A stretch of DNA of 14,894 bases from Actinomycetes bacterium. GTDB taxonomy: Bacteria; Actinomycetota; Thermoleophilia; Solirubrobacterales; Solirubrobacteraceae. Under the pieces are notes generated by a model, which did not search any database, was not told where the DNA came from, and worked only from the letters and a program-made list of their open reading frames with translations. The DNA lies in NCBI GenBank assembly GCA_023429855.1, contig JAEZDB010000068.1, forward strand, positions 1-14,894, read 5' to 3'. Made by a program: the position numbers and the translations under genes. Below are positions 6,176 through 13,863 of the stretch, one piece after another. Position 1 is the stretch's first letter, and every line of letters starts with the position of its first letter.

Positions 6176-7705
6176 ATGAGCACGCTGGACAAGTCCGTCG
6201 ACGCACCCGTCGGGGGCGGACACCACAACCGCTGGCTGGTGCTCGCGATCGTCTGCTTCGGGCAGCTGATGGTGATCCTCGACGCGACGATCGTCAACGT
6301 CGCGCTGCCGGCGATCCAGCAAGACCTCGACCTGTCGGCCGAGGGGCTGCAGTGGATCGTCAACGGCTACACGCTGGCGTTCGGCGGCTTCCTGCTGCTG
6401 GGCGGCCGCCTCGGCGACATCTTCGGCCGGAAGTCGATCTTCATCGCGGGCGTGTCGGTCTTTACGATCGCCTCGCTGCTCAACGGCCTCGCCACCAGCG
6501 AGGCGCAGCTGGTCGGCGCCCGCGCCCTGCAGGGTCTCGGCGGAGCCCTGCTCTCGCCGGCTGCCCTCTCGATCATCACCACGGAGTTCGAGGGTCCCGA
6601 CCGCGCGAAGGCGATGTCGGTGTGGGGCGCGATCGCGGGCCTCGGCGCCGCGCTCGGCCTGCTGCTCGGCGGCGTGCTGGTCAAGTTCACCAGCTGGGAG
6701 TGGATCTTCTTCGTGAACGTGCCCGTCGGCCTCCTCGTGATCGCTGCGGCCGTCTCGCAGATCGTGGAGAGCCGGGCCGACGACCGTCCCGCGCTCGACG
6801 TGGTCGGCGCATTCACCGCCACGGCTGGCCTGGTCGCGCTCGTGTTCGGCATCACGCAGACGGAGTCCAAAGGCTGGGGCTCCTCGACCGTGCTGATCAG
6901 CCTCGCGCTCGCCGTGCTCCTGCTCGCGACGTTCTTCGCCGTCGAACGCCGCCACCGCGACCCGCTCGTGCCGCTCGGGATCTTCAGGGTGCGCAGCGTC
7001 TCGGCGGCCAACTCGGTCGGCCTGCTCGCATTTGCGGCGATCTTCCCGTTCTTCTTCTTCCTCTCGCTCTTCATGCAGCAGGTGCTCGGCTACGACGCCC
7101 TCAAGACGGGCTTCGCGTTCCTCCCGTTCTCCGTCTCGATCATCGCCACGGCGATGATCGCCTCGCAGGCGGTGCCGAAGATCGGCGTGCGCAAGTCGGC
7201 GCTGATCGGCTCCGGCTCGGCGTTCATCGGCATGGCCGGCTTCGGGCTGCTGCTCGACAACGACCTCGCCTACTTCCCCGGGGTGTTCATCCCGATGGTC
7301 TTCCTCGCGATCGGCATGGGCATGACCTTCGTGCCGCTCACGTTCCTCGCCACCTCCAAGGTGCCGCCGTCGGAGGCGGGGCTCGCGTCTGGCCTGTTCA
7401 ACACCACGCAGCAGATCGGCGGCGCGCTGGGCCTCGCCATCCTCGCGACGCTCGCCAACGACAAGTTCACGAGCAGCGTCGCCGAGGGAGCGACGGCGGC
7501 AGGGGTGCAGGCGCCGCCGAACGCCGCCGCCGCGGCCGGCGCGCCGCCCGAGGTCCAGGCGATCGTCGCCGACGCGCTCGTCAGCGGCTGGTCGCTCGCC
7601 TTCCTGATCGGCGCTGGATTGATCGTCCTGGGCTTCATCGCCGGCCTGGTGCTGATCCACGACGAAGACGCCGACCTCGAGGCCGGACCCGCCCACATCG
7701 GCTAG
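6176..7705 (+). CDS. DHA2-type MFS transporter (EmrB/QacA-like, 14 membrane segments)
   Basis: The 509-residue protein shows the DHA2 drug:H+ antiporter pattern: LDATIVNVALP in the first helix (motif D1, residues 35-45), GRLGDIFGRK (motif A, 77-86), and a Gly-rich motif C (about 151-168, GAIAGLGAALGLLLGGVL). Length and hydrophobic spacing fit 14 transmembrane helices. Such proteins use the proton gradient to export drugs, dyes or secondary metabolites across the inner membrane; the substrate is not predictable. It is divergent from the AI-2E transporter gene, and the region between holds several palindromes that look like repressor sites. A strong hairpin follows at 7713-7751, so it is probably transcribed alone, although a P450 gene lies 99 bases downstream on the same strand. 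Confidence 0.93.
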   Translation: MSTLDKSVDAPVGGGHHNRWLVLAIVCFGQLMVILDATIVNVALPAIQQDLDLSAEGLQWIVNGYTLAFGGFLLLGGRLGDIFGRKSIFIAGVSVFTIASLLNGLATSEAQLVGARALQGLGGALLSPAALSIITTEFEGPDRAKAMSVWGAIAGLGAALGLLLGGVLVKFTSWEWIFFVNVPVGLLVIAAAVSQIVESRADDRPALDVVGAFTATAGLVALVFGITQTESKGWGSSTVLISLALAVLLLATFFAVERRHRDPLVPLGIFRVRSVSAANSVGLLAFAAIFPFFFFLSLFMQQVLGYDALKTGFAFLPFSVSIIATAMIASQAVPKIGVRKSALIGSGSAFIGMAGFGLLLDNDLAYFPGVFIPMVFLAIGMGMTFVPLTFLATSKVPPSEAGLASGLFNTTQQIGGALGLAILATLANDKFTSSVAEGATAAGVQAPPNAAAAAGAPPEVQAIVADALVSGWSLAFLIGAGLIVLGFIAGLVLIHDEDADLEAGPAHIG

Positions 7706-7712
7706 CGCACGG

Positions 7713-7751
7713 CTCCGGTTCTCCCACCAAGCGCTGGTGGTGAACCCGGAG
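7713..7751 (+). terminator. Long hairpin after the MFS gene
   Basis: The 5' arm CTCCGGTTC then CCACCA pairs with TGGTGG then GAACCCGGAG around the loop AGCGC, giving about 15 pairs with small bulges. It begins 8 bases after the MFS stop. No U tract follows, which is common in GC-rich actinobacterial terminators. Confidence 0.6.
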
Positions 7752-7791
7752 CGGTCGCACGCCGGGCGGCACTTTGGGCGCGGCGGCGCTC

Positions 7792-7797
7792 TACACT
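7792..7797 (+). promoter_or_regulatory. -10 hexamer of a leaderless promoter (first P450)
   Basis: TACACT is followed by exactly 7 bases and GTG 7805, the same spacing as at 1259, 6000 and 6163. It fixes the GTG as the start. Confidence 0.55.
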
Positions 7798-7804
7798 CCG
7801 GAGC

Positions 7805-9181
7805 GTGGACAGCGCGAGTCTCCCGCCGGGACTGCCGTGGCACCCGCTCCGGCAGACGGTCGCCTGGATCCGGCGACCGCAAGACACGCTCGATCTCTGC
7901 CTGGCTGAATACGGCGACGCGTTCTCGCTGCGGATGTTCGGGTCGGAGTTCACGCTCTTCTCCAGCCCCGCGCTGATCAAGGAGCTGCTCGGCCAGCCTG
8001 CCGGCGTGCTCGCTGCGGGCAAGGCGAACGCCATCCTCGCCCCGCTGGTGGGCAACGCGTCGCTGCTCGTCCTCGACGGCGACGAACACCTGGCGATGCG
8101 CCGGCTGCAGCTGCCGCCGCTGCACGGCGCGCGGATGCGCGCCTACGAGGCGACGATGCGGCAGATCGCCGAGGAGGCGATCGCCAAGTGGCCGCTGGAG
8201 GGCACGGTCGAAGCGCTGCCTCGCATGCAGGCGATCACGCTCGACATCATCGTGCGCGTCGTCTTCGGCATCGACGACGAACAGCGGCGTTCTGGCGTCC
8301 GCAAGGCCGTGCGCGCGCTGCTCGACGCCGGCAGCAGCCGCTGGCTCACGCTCAGCGTGGGCGTGCGCTCGGTCGTGACGGGTCGGCCGCCGCAGGAGCA
8401 CACGGGGCCCCTGCGCAAGGTGCTGCACGCACGCGACGACCTTGGCGAGCTGCTGGAGGCCGAGATCCGCGCACGGCGAGCCGCCGCCGACGAAGGGGAC
8501 CGCGGCGACGTGCTCTCGATGCTGCTCGAGGCCCGCGACGAAGACGGTCGCCCGCTCGACGCCGCGCTCATTCGCGACCAGCTCATCACCTTGCTCGTCG
8601 CCGGCCACGAGACGACGGCCACGTCGCTGTCGTGGGCGGTCGAGCGCATCGCGCGGCACCCCGAGCAGCAGGAGCGCCTCGCGGCTGAGGCGCTCGACGC
8701 CCGCTTCGCGCTGATCGACGCGACGATCAAGGAGACGCTGCGTGCCCGGCCGGTCTTGCCGGTATTCATGCGCGAGGTCGTCGAGCCGGTCGAGATCGGC
8801 GGCTACCGCTTCTCGCCGGGCATGCTGGTTGGCGGCGCGACGATGGCGCTGCACCGGCGCCCCGACCTGTATCCCGACCCCGACGCGTTCCGGCCTGAGC
8901 GGTTCCTTAGCGACGACGCGCCGGGCACCTACGAGTGGACGCCGTTCGGCGGCGGGGTCCGGCGGTGCATCGGCGCGAGCTTCGCACTCGTCGAGATGCG
9001 GATCGTGCTGGCTGCGCTCTTGGCCGAGCGGCGACTCGAACCTGTCCGCGACGCGGCCGAGCACCAACGCCGACGGTCCCTGGTCATCACCCCTTCGGAG
9101 GCTGGCGCCGTGCGTGCGCCACGACGCCGGATGGTTCGCTCGGCGACGCCGGACCCGCAGCCGCAGTCCGAGGTGCGTTGA
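7805..9181 (+). CDS. Cytochrome P450, CYP135/138-like (first of two paralogues)
   Basis: The 458-residue protein has every P450 signature: the I-helix AGHETT (266-271) with acid-alcohol pair E269/T270, the K-helix ETLR (310-313), the PERF segment (364-367), and the haem loop FGGGVRRCIG with C388 as thiolate ligand. LPPLHGARMRAY and PRMQAITLDIIVRVVFG are typical of actinobacterial CYP135/138-like enzymes. It should be a soluble haem monooxygenase using electrons from a ferredoxin system; none is encoded in this window. It is clearly paralogous to the P450 at 11848-13212. The last 25 residues are basic and Pro-rich. The stop overlaps the lipoprotein start (TTGA), and a TANNNT -10 stands 7 bases before GTG 7805. 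Confidence 0.95.
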   Translation: MDSASLPPGLPWHPLRQTVAWIRRPQDTLDLCLAEYGDAFSLRMFGSEFTLFSSPALIKELLGQPAGVLAAGKANAILAPLVGNASLLVLDGDEHLAMRRLQLPPLHGARMRAYEATMRQIAEEAIAKWPLEGTVEALPRMQAITLDIIVRVVFGIDDEQRRSGVRKAVRALLDAGSSRWLTLSVGVRSVVTGRPPQEHTGPLRKVLHARDDLGELLEAEIRARRAAADEGDRGDVLSMLLEARDEDGRPLDAALIRDQLITLLVAGHETTATSLSWAVERIARHPEQQERLAAEALDARFALIDATIKETLRARPVLPVFMREVVEPVEIGGYRFSPGMLVGGATMALHRRPDLYPDPDAFRPERFLSDDAPGTYEWTPFGGGVRRCIGASFALVEMRIVLAALLAERRLEPVRDAAEHQRRRSLVITPSEAGAVRAPRRRMVRSATPDPQPQSEVR

Positions 9182-9741
9182 ACCGCGACCGGCTCGGACG
9201 GGGCCGTTGGCAGCTGGCCGCCGTGCTGACGGTGGTCGCGGTGGCGTTGCCGGGCTGCGGTGGTGACTCCGCAGAGGACCGCGCGCGGGAGGCGGCCAGC
9301 TACGCCGCTGAGGTCGCGCAGGCCACCGAGCGCACCCGTCGCACGCTGGCCGACACCAGCAGCACCGCGAACTACCGCGACGCTGCCTCAGCTGCGCAGA
9401 CGACTGCGCAGTACGCGGCGGCGATCCGCGCAGCGGCCGAGGAACTCGAGCGCGCCACCGTGCCGGGTAGTGTGGCCCGCGAGCACCGCGACCTGGTTGC
9501 GCTCTATCGCGCCACCGCCACCCGGCTCGATGGGCTGGCCTCGCAGTTTGGCGGGTCCGGTTCGGGCGCTGAGCTCACCGCGCTGGCCCAGGCGTTGAGC
9601 GGCGAAGTCCAGGACTACTCCACGCGCGAGGCACAGCTGCGCGCGGCGATCGATCGTGCGCTCGCGGGCTCCGTAGCGCCCGCTTCGACGCCGCCGCGCC
9701 CGGCCGACACGACCGCGCCGCCCGCCGCGGCCGGCAGCTAG
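9178..9741 (+). CDS. Putative secreted lipoprotein, helical
   Basis: This 187-residue protein starts at TTG 9178, overlapping the P450 stop as TTGA, with GAGG at 9170-9173 as ribosome binding site. The N-terminus has a basic n-region (NRDRLGRGR), a hydrophobic core (LAAVLTVVAVAL) and the lipobox LPGC with C27 as lipidated residue. The mature part is Ala/Glu/Arg-rich and probably mainly alpha-helical (residues 30-165), ending in a Pro/Thr/Ala tail. I recognise no family. It was probably anchored outside the membrane, coupled to a cytoplasmic P450, an odd pairing that may reflect shared expression rather than shared function. Its TAG stop lies in a CTAG shared with the stop of the convergent gene. 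Confidence 0.75.
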   Translation: MNRDRLGRGRWQLAAVLTVVAVALPGCGGDSAEDRAREAASYAAEVAQATERTRRTLADTSSTANYRDAASAAQTTAQYAAAIRAAAEELERATVPGSVAREHRDLVALYRATATRLDGLASQFGGSGSGAELTALAQALSGEVQDYSTREAQLRAAIDRALAGSVAPASTPPRPADTTAPPAAAGS

Positions 9742-9748
9742 CTGCCGG
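9731..9748. repeat. 18-base perfect palindrome over two convergent stop codons
   Basis: CCGGCAGCTAGCTGCCGG is perfectly self-complementary and contains the TAG stops of both convergent genes in its central CTAG (9738-9741). As RNA it folds into a 7-base-pair stem with a CTAG loop on either strand, so it could serve both transcripts as an end or terminator structure. There is no U tract. Confidence 0.6.
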
Positions 9749-10556
9749 AGTCCTTCTGCCCTGCGCGCGTGGCCGCTGGCAGGGGTGCGTCGTCTGCCGA
9801 CGCTGCGAGGTCGGCGTCGGTGATCGCGGCAAACTCCTCGACGTGGCCGCCTTCGTCGAGCGGGTCGGGCGCTGGCGCATCGTCTTCAGGCGCGACAGCA
9901 GCCTCGGCTTCCGGTTCGGGATCGGCTTCGGGCTCCGTCTCCGACTCGGCCTCAGGCGCGCCCTCCGACTCCCCCTCCGCCTCGGCCTCCAGCTCAGGCT
10001 CCGCCTCTTGGGCGGGCTCCGCCTCGTCGTCGGCGGCGTCAGCGTCGACCTCGAACGCTTCAACGAGCACGGGGTCGACGTCTTCGGCCTCGTCGACCGG
10101 CAGCGGCTCGATCACGGGCAGCTCGGCCGGCGCGTCGTCCATCGTCGGCACGGTGCGGCGGGCGGCCTCGACGGTCTCCGGGTCGGTCGCGGGGAACACG
10201 GCGCGCTGCGCGAGGTACGTGGCGCCGGCGCCCAAGACGGCCAAGCCGAGCGCGAGGAACACCGGGGTGTTGGCGAGCGACGCGTCTGGTCCCGCGATCG
10301 CGCCGATCACGAGCCACAACGCCCACACCGCCGCCGGAACGGCGCAGAGGCGCGGGTCGCGGAACAGGCCGCCGATCGCGATCGGCAGCGCGGTGGCGAG
10401 CCACCAGCCGCCGAAGAACGCAGCGACGCCGCCGACGAGCAGCAGCAGCAGGCCGACCAGCGTGATGGCCACCGGGATGGCGTAGTGCAGCGGCACGCCG
10501 CGCCAGAAGATCGGGCGCATCGCAGGTGCGGCAACGGACGGGGATTCGGTGCTCAC
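9738..10556 (-). CDS. Membrane protein with four helices and a long acidic tail
   Basis: The 272-residue protein, of no family I recognise, has an N-terminal membrane part with helices at about 25-45, 47-63, 72-90 and 97-115. A 150-residue tail follows, rich in Glu, Ala, Asp and Pro with runs of EAE and EPE type (about 123-245). The tail is very acidic, low in complexity and probably disordered and cytoplasmic or surface-facing. GTG 10556 is the start: the -10-like CAGACT lies 7 bases upstream inside a 13-base palindrome. It is divergent from the M29 aminopeptidase gene and convergent with the lipoprotein gene, sharing the CTAG stop. The repetitive tail may make its length variable between strains. 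Confidence 0.78.
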   Translation of the reverse strand: MSTESPSVAAPAMRPIFWRGVPLHYAIPVAITLVGLLLLLVGGVAAFFGGWWLATALPIAIGGLFRDPRLCAVPAAVWALWLVIGAIAGPDASLANTPVFLALGLAVLGAGATYLAQRAVFPATDPETVEAARRTVPTMDDAPAELPVIEPLPVDEAEDVDPVLVEAFEVDADAADDEAEPAQEAEPELEAEAEGESEGAPEAESETEPEADPEPEAEAAVAPEDDAPAPDPLDEGGHVEEFAAITDADLAASADDAPLPAATRAGQKDSGS

Positions 10557-10559
10557 CCA

Positions 10560-10572
10560 CGGCAGTCTGCCG
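10560..10572. promoter_or_regulatory. 13-base palindrome over the promoter of the acidic membrane protein
   Basis: CGGCAG-T-CTGCCG is a perfect 6-1-6 inverted repeat. On the minus strand it contains CAGACT (10569-10564), which stands 7 bases before GTG 10556 and may be a weak -10. A repressor site is possible. Confidence 0.35.
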
Positions 10573-10643
10573 CGTTGGCCGGTCGAACGCGGGATAGACG
10601 GTGCAGGTCGGCATCCAGGGTCCGGTCAGGCCGTGTCGCCGGA

Positions 10644-10649
10644 TATGTT
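10644..10649 (+). promoter_or_regulatory. -10 hexamer of a leaderless promoter (M29 aminopeptidase)
   Basis: TATGTT lies 8 bases before ATG 10658 and 5 before the in-frame GTG 10655. The position argues against the longer start at 10601, which would be upstream of the transcript. Confidence 0.5.
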
Positions 10650-10657
10650 GCGGCGTG

Positions 10658-11851
10658 ATGACGCCAGACCTCGATCGCTTCGCTGCCCTCGCCGTCCGCT
10701 TCGGATCCAACGTCCAGCCTGGCCAGGTGGTCGCGATCTCGTGCGAGCCCGGCAAGGAGGAGGTCGTTCGTGCGATCGCTGCCGAGGCCTACCGCGCCGG
10801 CGCGAAGTTCGTCGACGTGAGCTGGTTCGACCCGCACCTCAAGCGGGCACGCGTGCTGCACGCCGATGAGGACACGCTCGACTACGTGCCGCCGTGGATC
10901 GGCAAGCGCATTCTCGAACTCGGTGAGCTGCGCGCCGCTCGCATCGGCCTCACCGGCCCGGCGGCGCCCGGGCTCCTCGGCGACCTCGACCCCGTTCGCA
11001 TCGGCAAAGACCCGCTGCCGTTCGTGCCCGAGGCGGTCAAGGTGGTCAACGACCAGACCACGAACTGGACGGCGGTGCCCTGCCCCACGGGTCCGTGGGC
11101 CGAGCTGGTCTTCCCCGACCTCTCGCCTGAGGCGGCGATCGACCGCCTGTGGGAGCAGCTGTGGCACGTGCTGCGGCTCGACGAGGCCGACCCGGTCGCG
11201 GCCTGGAAGGAGCGCTTCGCCCACCTGAGCGCGGTCGCGACGCGGCTTACCGCGTTGCAGCTCGACAGCCTCCACTTCCGTGGCCCGGGCACCGATCTCG
11301 TCGTCGGACTGCTGCCGTCAAGCAAGTGGATCGCGGCGCAGATGCGCACGGTCGGCGGCATCGACCACGCCCCGAACCTGCCCTCGGAAGAGATCTTCAC
11401 GGCGCCCGACCCGACCCGCACGAGCGGCACGGCCCGGATGACGCGCCCGCTGGTGCTCGGCGGGTCGTCGATCACGGGGCTCACCGTGCGCTTCGAGCGC
11501 GGCGTGGCCGTCGAGGTCACCTCCGAGGAGCACGGCGACGTGCTCAAGGAGTACCTCAAGCGCGACGAAGGCGCCTCGCGGCTCGGCGAGGTCGCGCTCG
11601 TCGACGGCGCGGGCCGCATCGGGCCGCTCGGCACGGTCTTCTACGACACGCTGCTCGACGAGAACGCCGCCAGCCACATCGCGTTCGGCTCGGCCTACGC
11701 GATGACGGCCGGCGAGAGCGACCGCGACAAGATCAACACGTCGCAGATCCACATCGACGTGATGCTCGGCTCACCCGAGATCGACGTCTACGGCCGCACC
11801 ACGGCCGGCGAGGAGATCCCGGTGCTGATCGCCGGGGAATGGAAGATCTAG
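10658..11851 (+). CDS. M29-family (thermophilic metalloprotease type) aminopeptidase
   Basis: The 397-residue protein matches the M29 family (AmpS, AmpT, PepS) in length and motifs. NLPSEEIFTAPDP supplies E245; E311 is in RLGEVALV; H340 and Y347 are in ASHIAFGSAY; H365 and D367 are in IHIDVMLGS. These should bind two metal ions and act in catalysis. The enzyme removes N-terminal residues from peptides in the cytoplasm, probably as a dimer. The promoter position favours ATG 10658 (or GTG 10655, one codon longer) over the ATG at 10601. It stands alone, divergent from the acidic membrane protein. Its TAG stop shares the CTAG at 11848-11851 with the stop of the convergent P450. Confidence 0.93.
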   Translation: MTPDLDRFAALAVRFGSNVQPGQVVAISCEPGKEEVVRAIAAEAYRAGAKFVDVSWFDPHLKRARVLHADEDTLDYVPPWIGKRILELGELRAARIGLTGPAAPGLLGDLDPVRIGKDPLPFVPEAVKVVNDQTTNWTAVPCPTGPWAELVFPDLSPEAAIDRLWEQLWHVLRLDEADPVAAWKERFAHLSAVATRLTALQLDSLHFRGPGTDLVVGLLPSSKWIAAQMRTVGGIDHAPNLPSEEIFTAPDPTRTSGTARMTRPLVLGGSSITGLTVRFERGVAVEVTSEEHGDVLKEYLKRDEGASRLGEVALVDGAGRIGPLGTVFYDTLLDENAASHIAFGSAYAMTAGESDRDKINTSQIHIDVMLGSPEIDVYGRTTAGEEIPVLIAGEWKI

Positions 11852-13212
11852 CGATCGACGCGGATCACGCGCACCATGGCGCCGCGCTCGGGCACGAGCG
11901 TGACGTTGCGGCGGCGCATACGCTCGTCGGCGGAGTCGAGGGCTTCGAGCTTGGTGCGGCGCAGCACCTCGCGCATCACCTCGCGGCCTTCGAGGTTCGC
12001 GAACGCCGCGCCGACGCAGCGGCGCACGCCGCCGCCGAACGGGATCCAGGAGTAGGCGTCGGTCTTGCCGCCCACGAACCGCTCGGGGTTGAAGGCGTCT
12101 GGATCGTCGTAGCGGTCGGGGTGACGGCAGGCGCCGAGGATGCTGAGGATCACAAGCTGGTCGGGCTGCAGCGCGTAGCCGCTGAGCTCCATCGGCGCCT
12201 GCAGCAGGCGAGCCGTGGCCGGCACCACGGGGCGGATGCGGAGCGTCTCCTGGAAGGTCGCGTCGATCACGCCGTCCGGGTCGTCGCCCTCCGCCGCCTC
12301 GGTTGCCCGCGCCATCGCCTCGGGGTGGCGGACGAGCCGCTCAAACGTCCACGAGAGCGCCGTCGCCGTGGTCTCGTGCCCGGCGAACAGCAGCGTCACA
12401 AGCTCGTCCCGCAGCTCCTGGTCGTTCATCGGCTCGCCGTCCTCGTCGCGCGCGGTGAGCAGCATCGACAGCACGTCGCCGCGGCTCTCGAGGTCGGCGG
12501 CGCGGCGACGAGTCTCGATCTCGCGGTAGATCAGCCGGTCGACCTCGGCGGCGCACTTGCCGATCGGGCCGAGCAGGCGCCCGGCGCGAACGGCCGCGAT
12601 GAACGTCGGCACGATCAGCCAGCGGTTGCCGCTCATCGTGAGCATGCGGATGATCGCGGCCCGCAGGGCGTCAAGGCGGGCCGTGTCGTCGACGCCGAAC
12701 ACGATGCGCAGGATCACCTCGAGCGTGATCGACTGCATCCGCGGCTGCAGCGGCATCGCCTGCCCCGGATGCCAGCTCGCGATCTCGTCGGCGGCGATCT
12801 GACGGATGTCGTCGCGGTAGGCTCGCATCCGGTCGCCGTGGAACGGCGGCAGCAGCAGTTTGCGGTGGCGCAGGTGGCGGCTGCCGTTGAGCGTGAGCAG
12901 CGAGTGCTCGCCCACGAACGGCCCGATCGGGCTGCCGGCCGTGGCGACCGGCACGTGCTTGGGCGGCGCCTTGAAGAGCGTCTCGATGTCGGCAGGCGCG
13001 CGCGTGAGGAACGCGTGGCGACGCCCGGCGAAGTGCACGCTGGCCACGTCGCCGAACCGCTCGTGCAGCTCGATGATGGTCTCCGGCTGGCGCGTGATCC
13101 AGCGCCGCGTCATCTGCGGGCCGTTCAGCTTGAGGCTGGGCGGCAGCTCGGCGTAGCGCGGTGCCGGGGGCTGGGCGGGCGGCGGGCCGGGTTGCACGGG
13201 GGTCTGGGTCAT
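11848..13212 (-). CDS. Cytochrome P450, CYP135/138-like (second paralogue, under TetR)
   Basis: The 454-residue protein has the I-helix AGHETT (277-282), ETLR (322-325), NPERF (375-379) and the haem loop FGGGVRRCVG with C399 as thiolate. LPPFHGDRMRAY and PRMQSITLEVILRIVFG align directly with the first P450 (7805-9181), showing common ancestry within one subfamily. The Pro-rich N-terminus (residues 5-25) may be flexible, and there is no membrane anchor. ATG 13212 overlaps the TetR stop as ATGA, so the regulator and the P450 form one coupled unit and the P450 is probably induced by the TetR ligand, possibly its own substrate. No ferredoxin or reductase lies in the window. A longer in-frame start would run through the TetR gene and is not used. 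Confidence 0.95.
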   Translation of the reverse strand: MTQTPVQPGPPPAQPPAPRYAELPPSLKLNGPQMTRRWITRQPETIIELHERFGDVASVHFAGRRHAFLTRAPADIETLFKAPPKHVPVATAGSPIGPFVGEHSLLTLNGSRHLRHRKLLLPPFHGDRMRAYRDDIRQIAADEIASWHPGQAMPLQPRMQSITLEVILRIVFGVDDTARLDALRAAIIRMLTMSGNRWLIVPTFIAAVRAGRLLGPIGKCAAEVDRLIYREIETRRRAADLESRGDVLSMLLTARDEDGEPMNDQELRDELVTLLFAGHETTATALSWTFERLVRHPEAMARATEAAEGDDPDGVIDATFQETLRIRPVVPATARLLQAPMELSGYALQPDQLVILSILGACRHPDRYDDPDAFNPERFVGGKTDAYSWIPFGGGVRRCVGAAFANLEGREVMREVLRRTKLEALDSADERMRRRNVTLVPERGAMVRVIRVDR

Positions 13213-13853
13213 GTCCGCTCCATCTCCGTGACGGTGCCTTTGATCACGATCACCGCGTGGTCGATCAGGCCGTCGAGGTCGAGGTCGAGGTCGCCGGCCA
13301 CCCACGCGTCGAGCAGCGACTCGATCGCGGCCAGCACGGCGAGGGCGAGCGCCTGCGGCCGCAGCCCGCGCGCCAGCGCGACGTCGAGCGGGCCATAGGC
13401 CACCAGCAGCGTCGCGTACCGGTTCATCGCCCGCTGGCGGAACTGGCGCACCTCTTCGCCGGCGCTGCCGCCCAGCTCCTGCAGCTTGATGCGCACCCAC
13501 CGCTCGTCGGTGGTGACGGCTTCGACGAAGGCGCGCAGGCCGGCGCGGGCACGCGTTTCGACGTCGGTGCCCGCAGCGTCGGTCGCGGCCGTCACGCGGC
13601 CCGCGACGACCTCGTGGATGTGCTCATGCACGCCGACGAGCAAGGCCTCGAGCGAGTCGAAGCTCTCGTAGAAGTAGCGCTCGGCCAGTCCGCTCTCGCG
13701 CAGCACCGCGCGGATCGACGTACCGCCGAAACCAACCGTGCCGAAGAGCTCGACGCCCGCCTCGATCAGCTGCTCGCGGCGCTCCTGCTGGCGCTCCTCA
13801 GCGGTGCGCCCGCCGTAGCGCCGGCCGGGTGGTTGCGTAGCCGGGGTTGCCAT
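13209..13853 (-). CDS. TetR-family transcriptional regulator of the P450 operon
   Basis: The 214-residue protein has the TetR DNA-binding domain at about residues 17-75: RREQLIEAGVELFGTVGFGG, then TSIRAVLRESGLAERYFYESFDS, in which the recognition helix ends at YFYESF. The C-terminal part is helical and should bind a ligand and form the dimer. TetR proteins usually repress their own and neighbouring genes until a small molecule binds. Here the gene is coupled by ATGA to the downstream P450, so autoregulation and control of the P450 are likely. ATG 13853 is chosen over the ATG at 13988, which would place coding sequence across the tRNA. A good promoter (TTCACT, 17 bases, TACCGT) ends 10 bases upstream. 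Confidence 0.92.
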   Translation of the reverse strand: MATPATQPPGRRYGGRTAEERQQERREQLIEAGVELFGTVGFGGTSIRAVLRESGLAERYFYESFDSLEALLVGVHEHIHEVVAGRVTAATDAAGTDVETRARAGLRAFVEAVTTDERWVRIKLQELGGSAGEEVRQFRQRAMNRYATLLVAYGPLDVALARGLRPQALALAVLAAIESLLDAWVAGDLDLDLDGLIDHAVIVIKGTVTEMERT

Positions 13854-13863
13854 GCCGCAGTCG

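Noticed and set aside
6134..9067. A 977-codon open frame on the minus strand, antisense to the MFS and P450 genes
   Set aside because: It is composed mostly of Arg, Asp, Glu, Ala and His as expected from an antisense of GC-rich coding DNA, shows no domain, and crosses two genuine genes and the promoter between them.
8935..9177. Upstream extension of the lipoprotein frame
   Set aside because: The extension lies inside the P450 in another frame and would bury the signal peptide; TTG 9178 puts the lipobox at the right distance.
9900..10030. Repetitive CCTC/GGCTC-rich tract as a possible non-coding repeat array
   Set aside because: It is explained by the Glu/Ala/Pro codons of the acidic tail on the minus strand; units are irregular and there are no spacers as in CRISPR.
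11149..13398. A 749-codon plus-strand frame across the end of the M29 gene and the second P450
   Set aside because: Arg/Ala/His-rich shadow without motifs, overlapping two well-supported genes on both strands.
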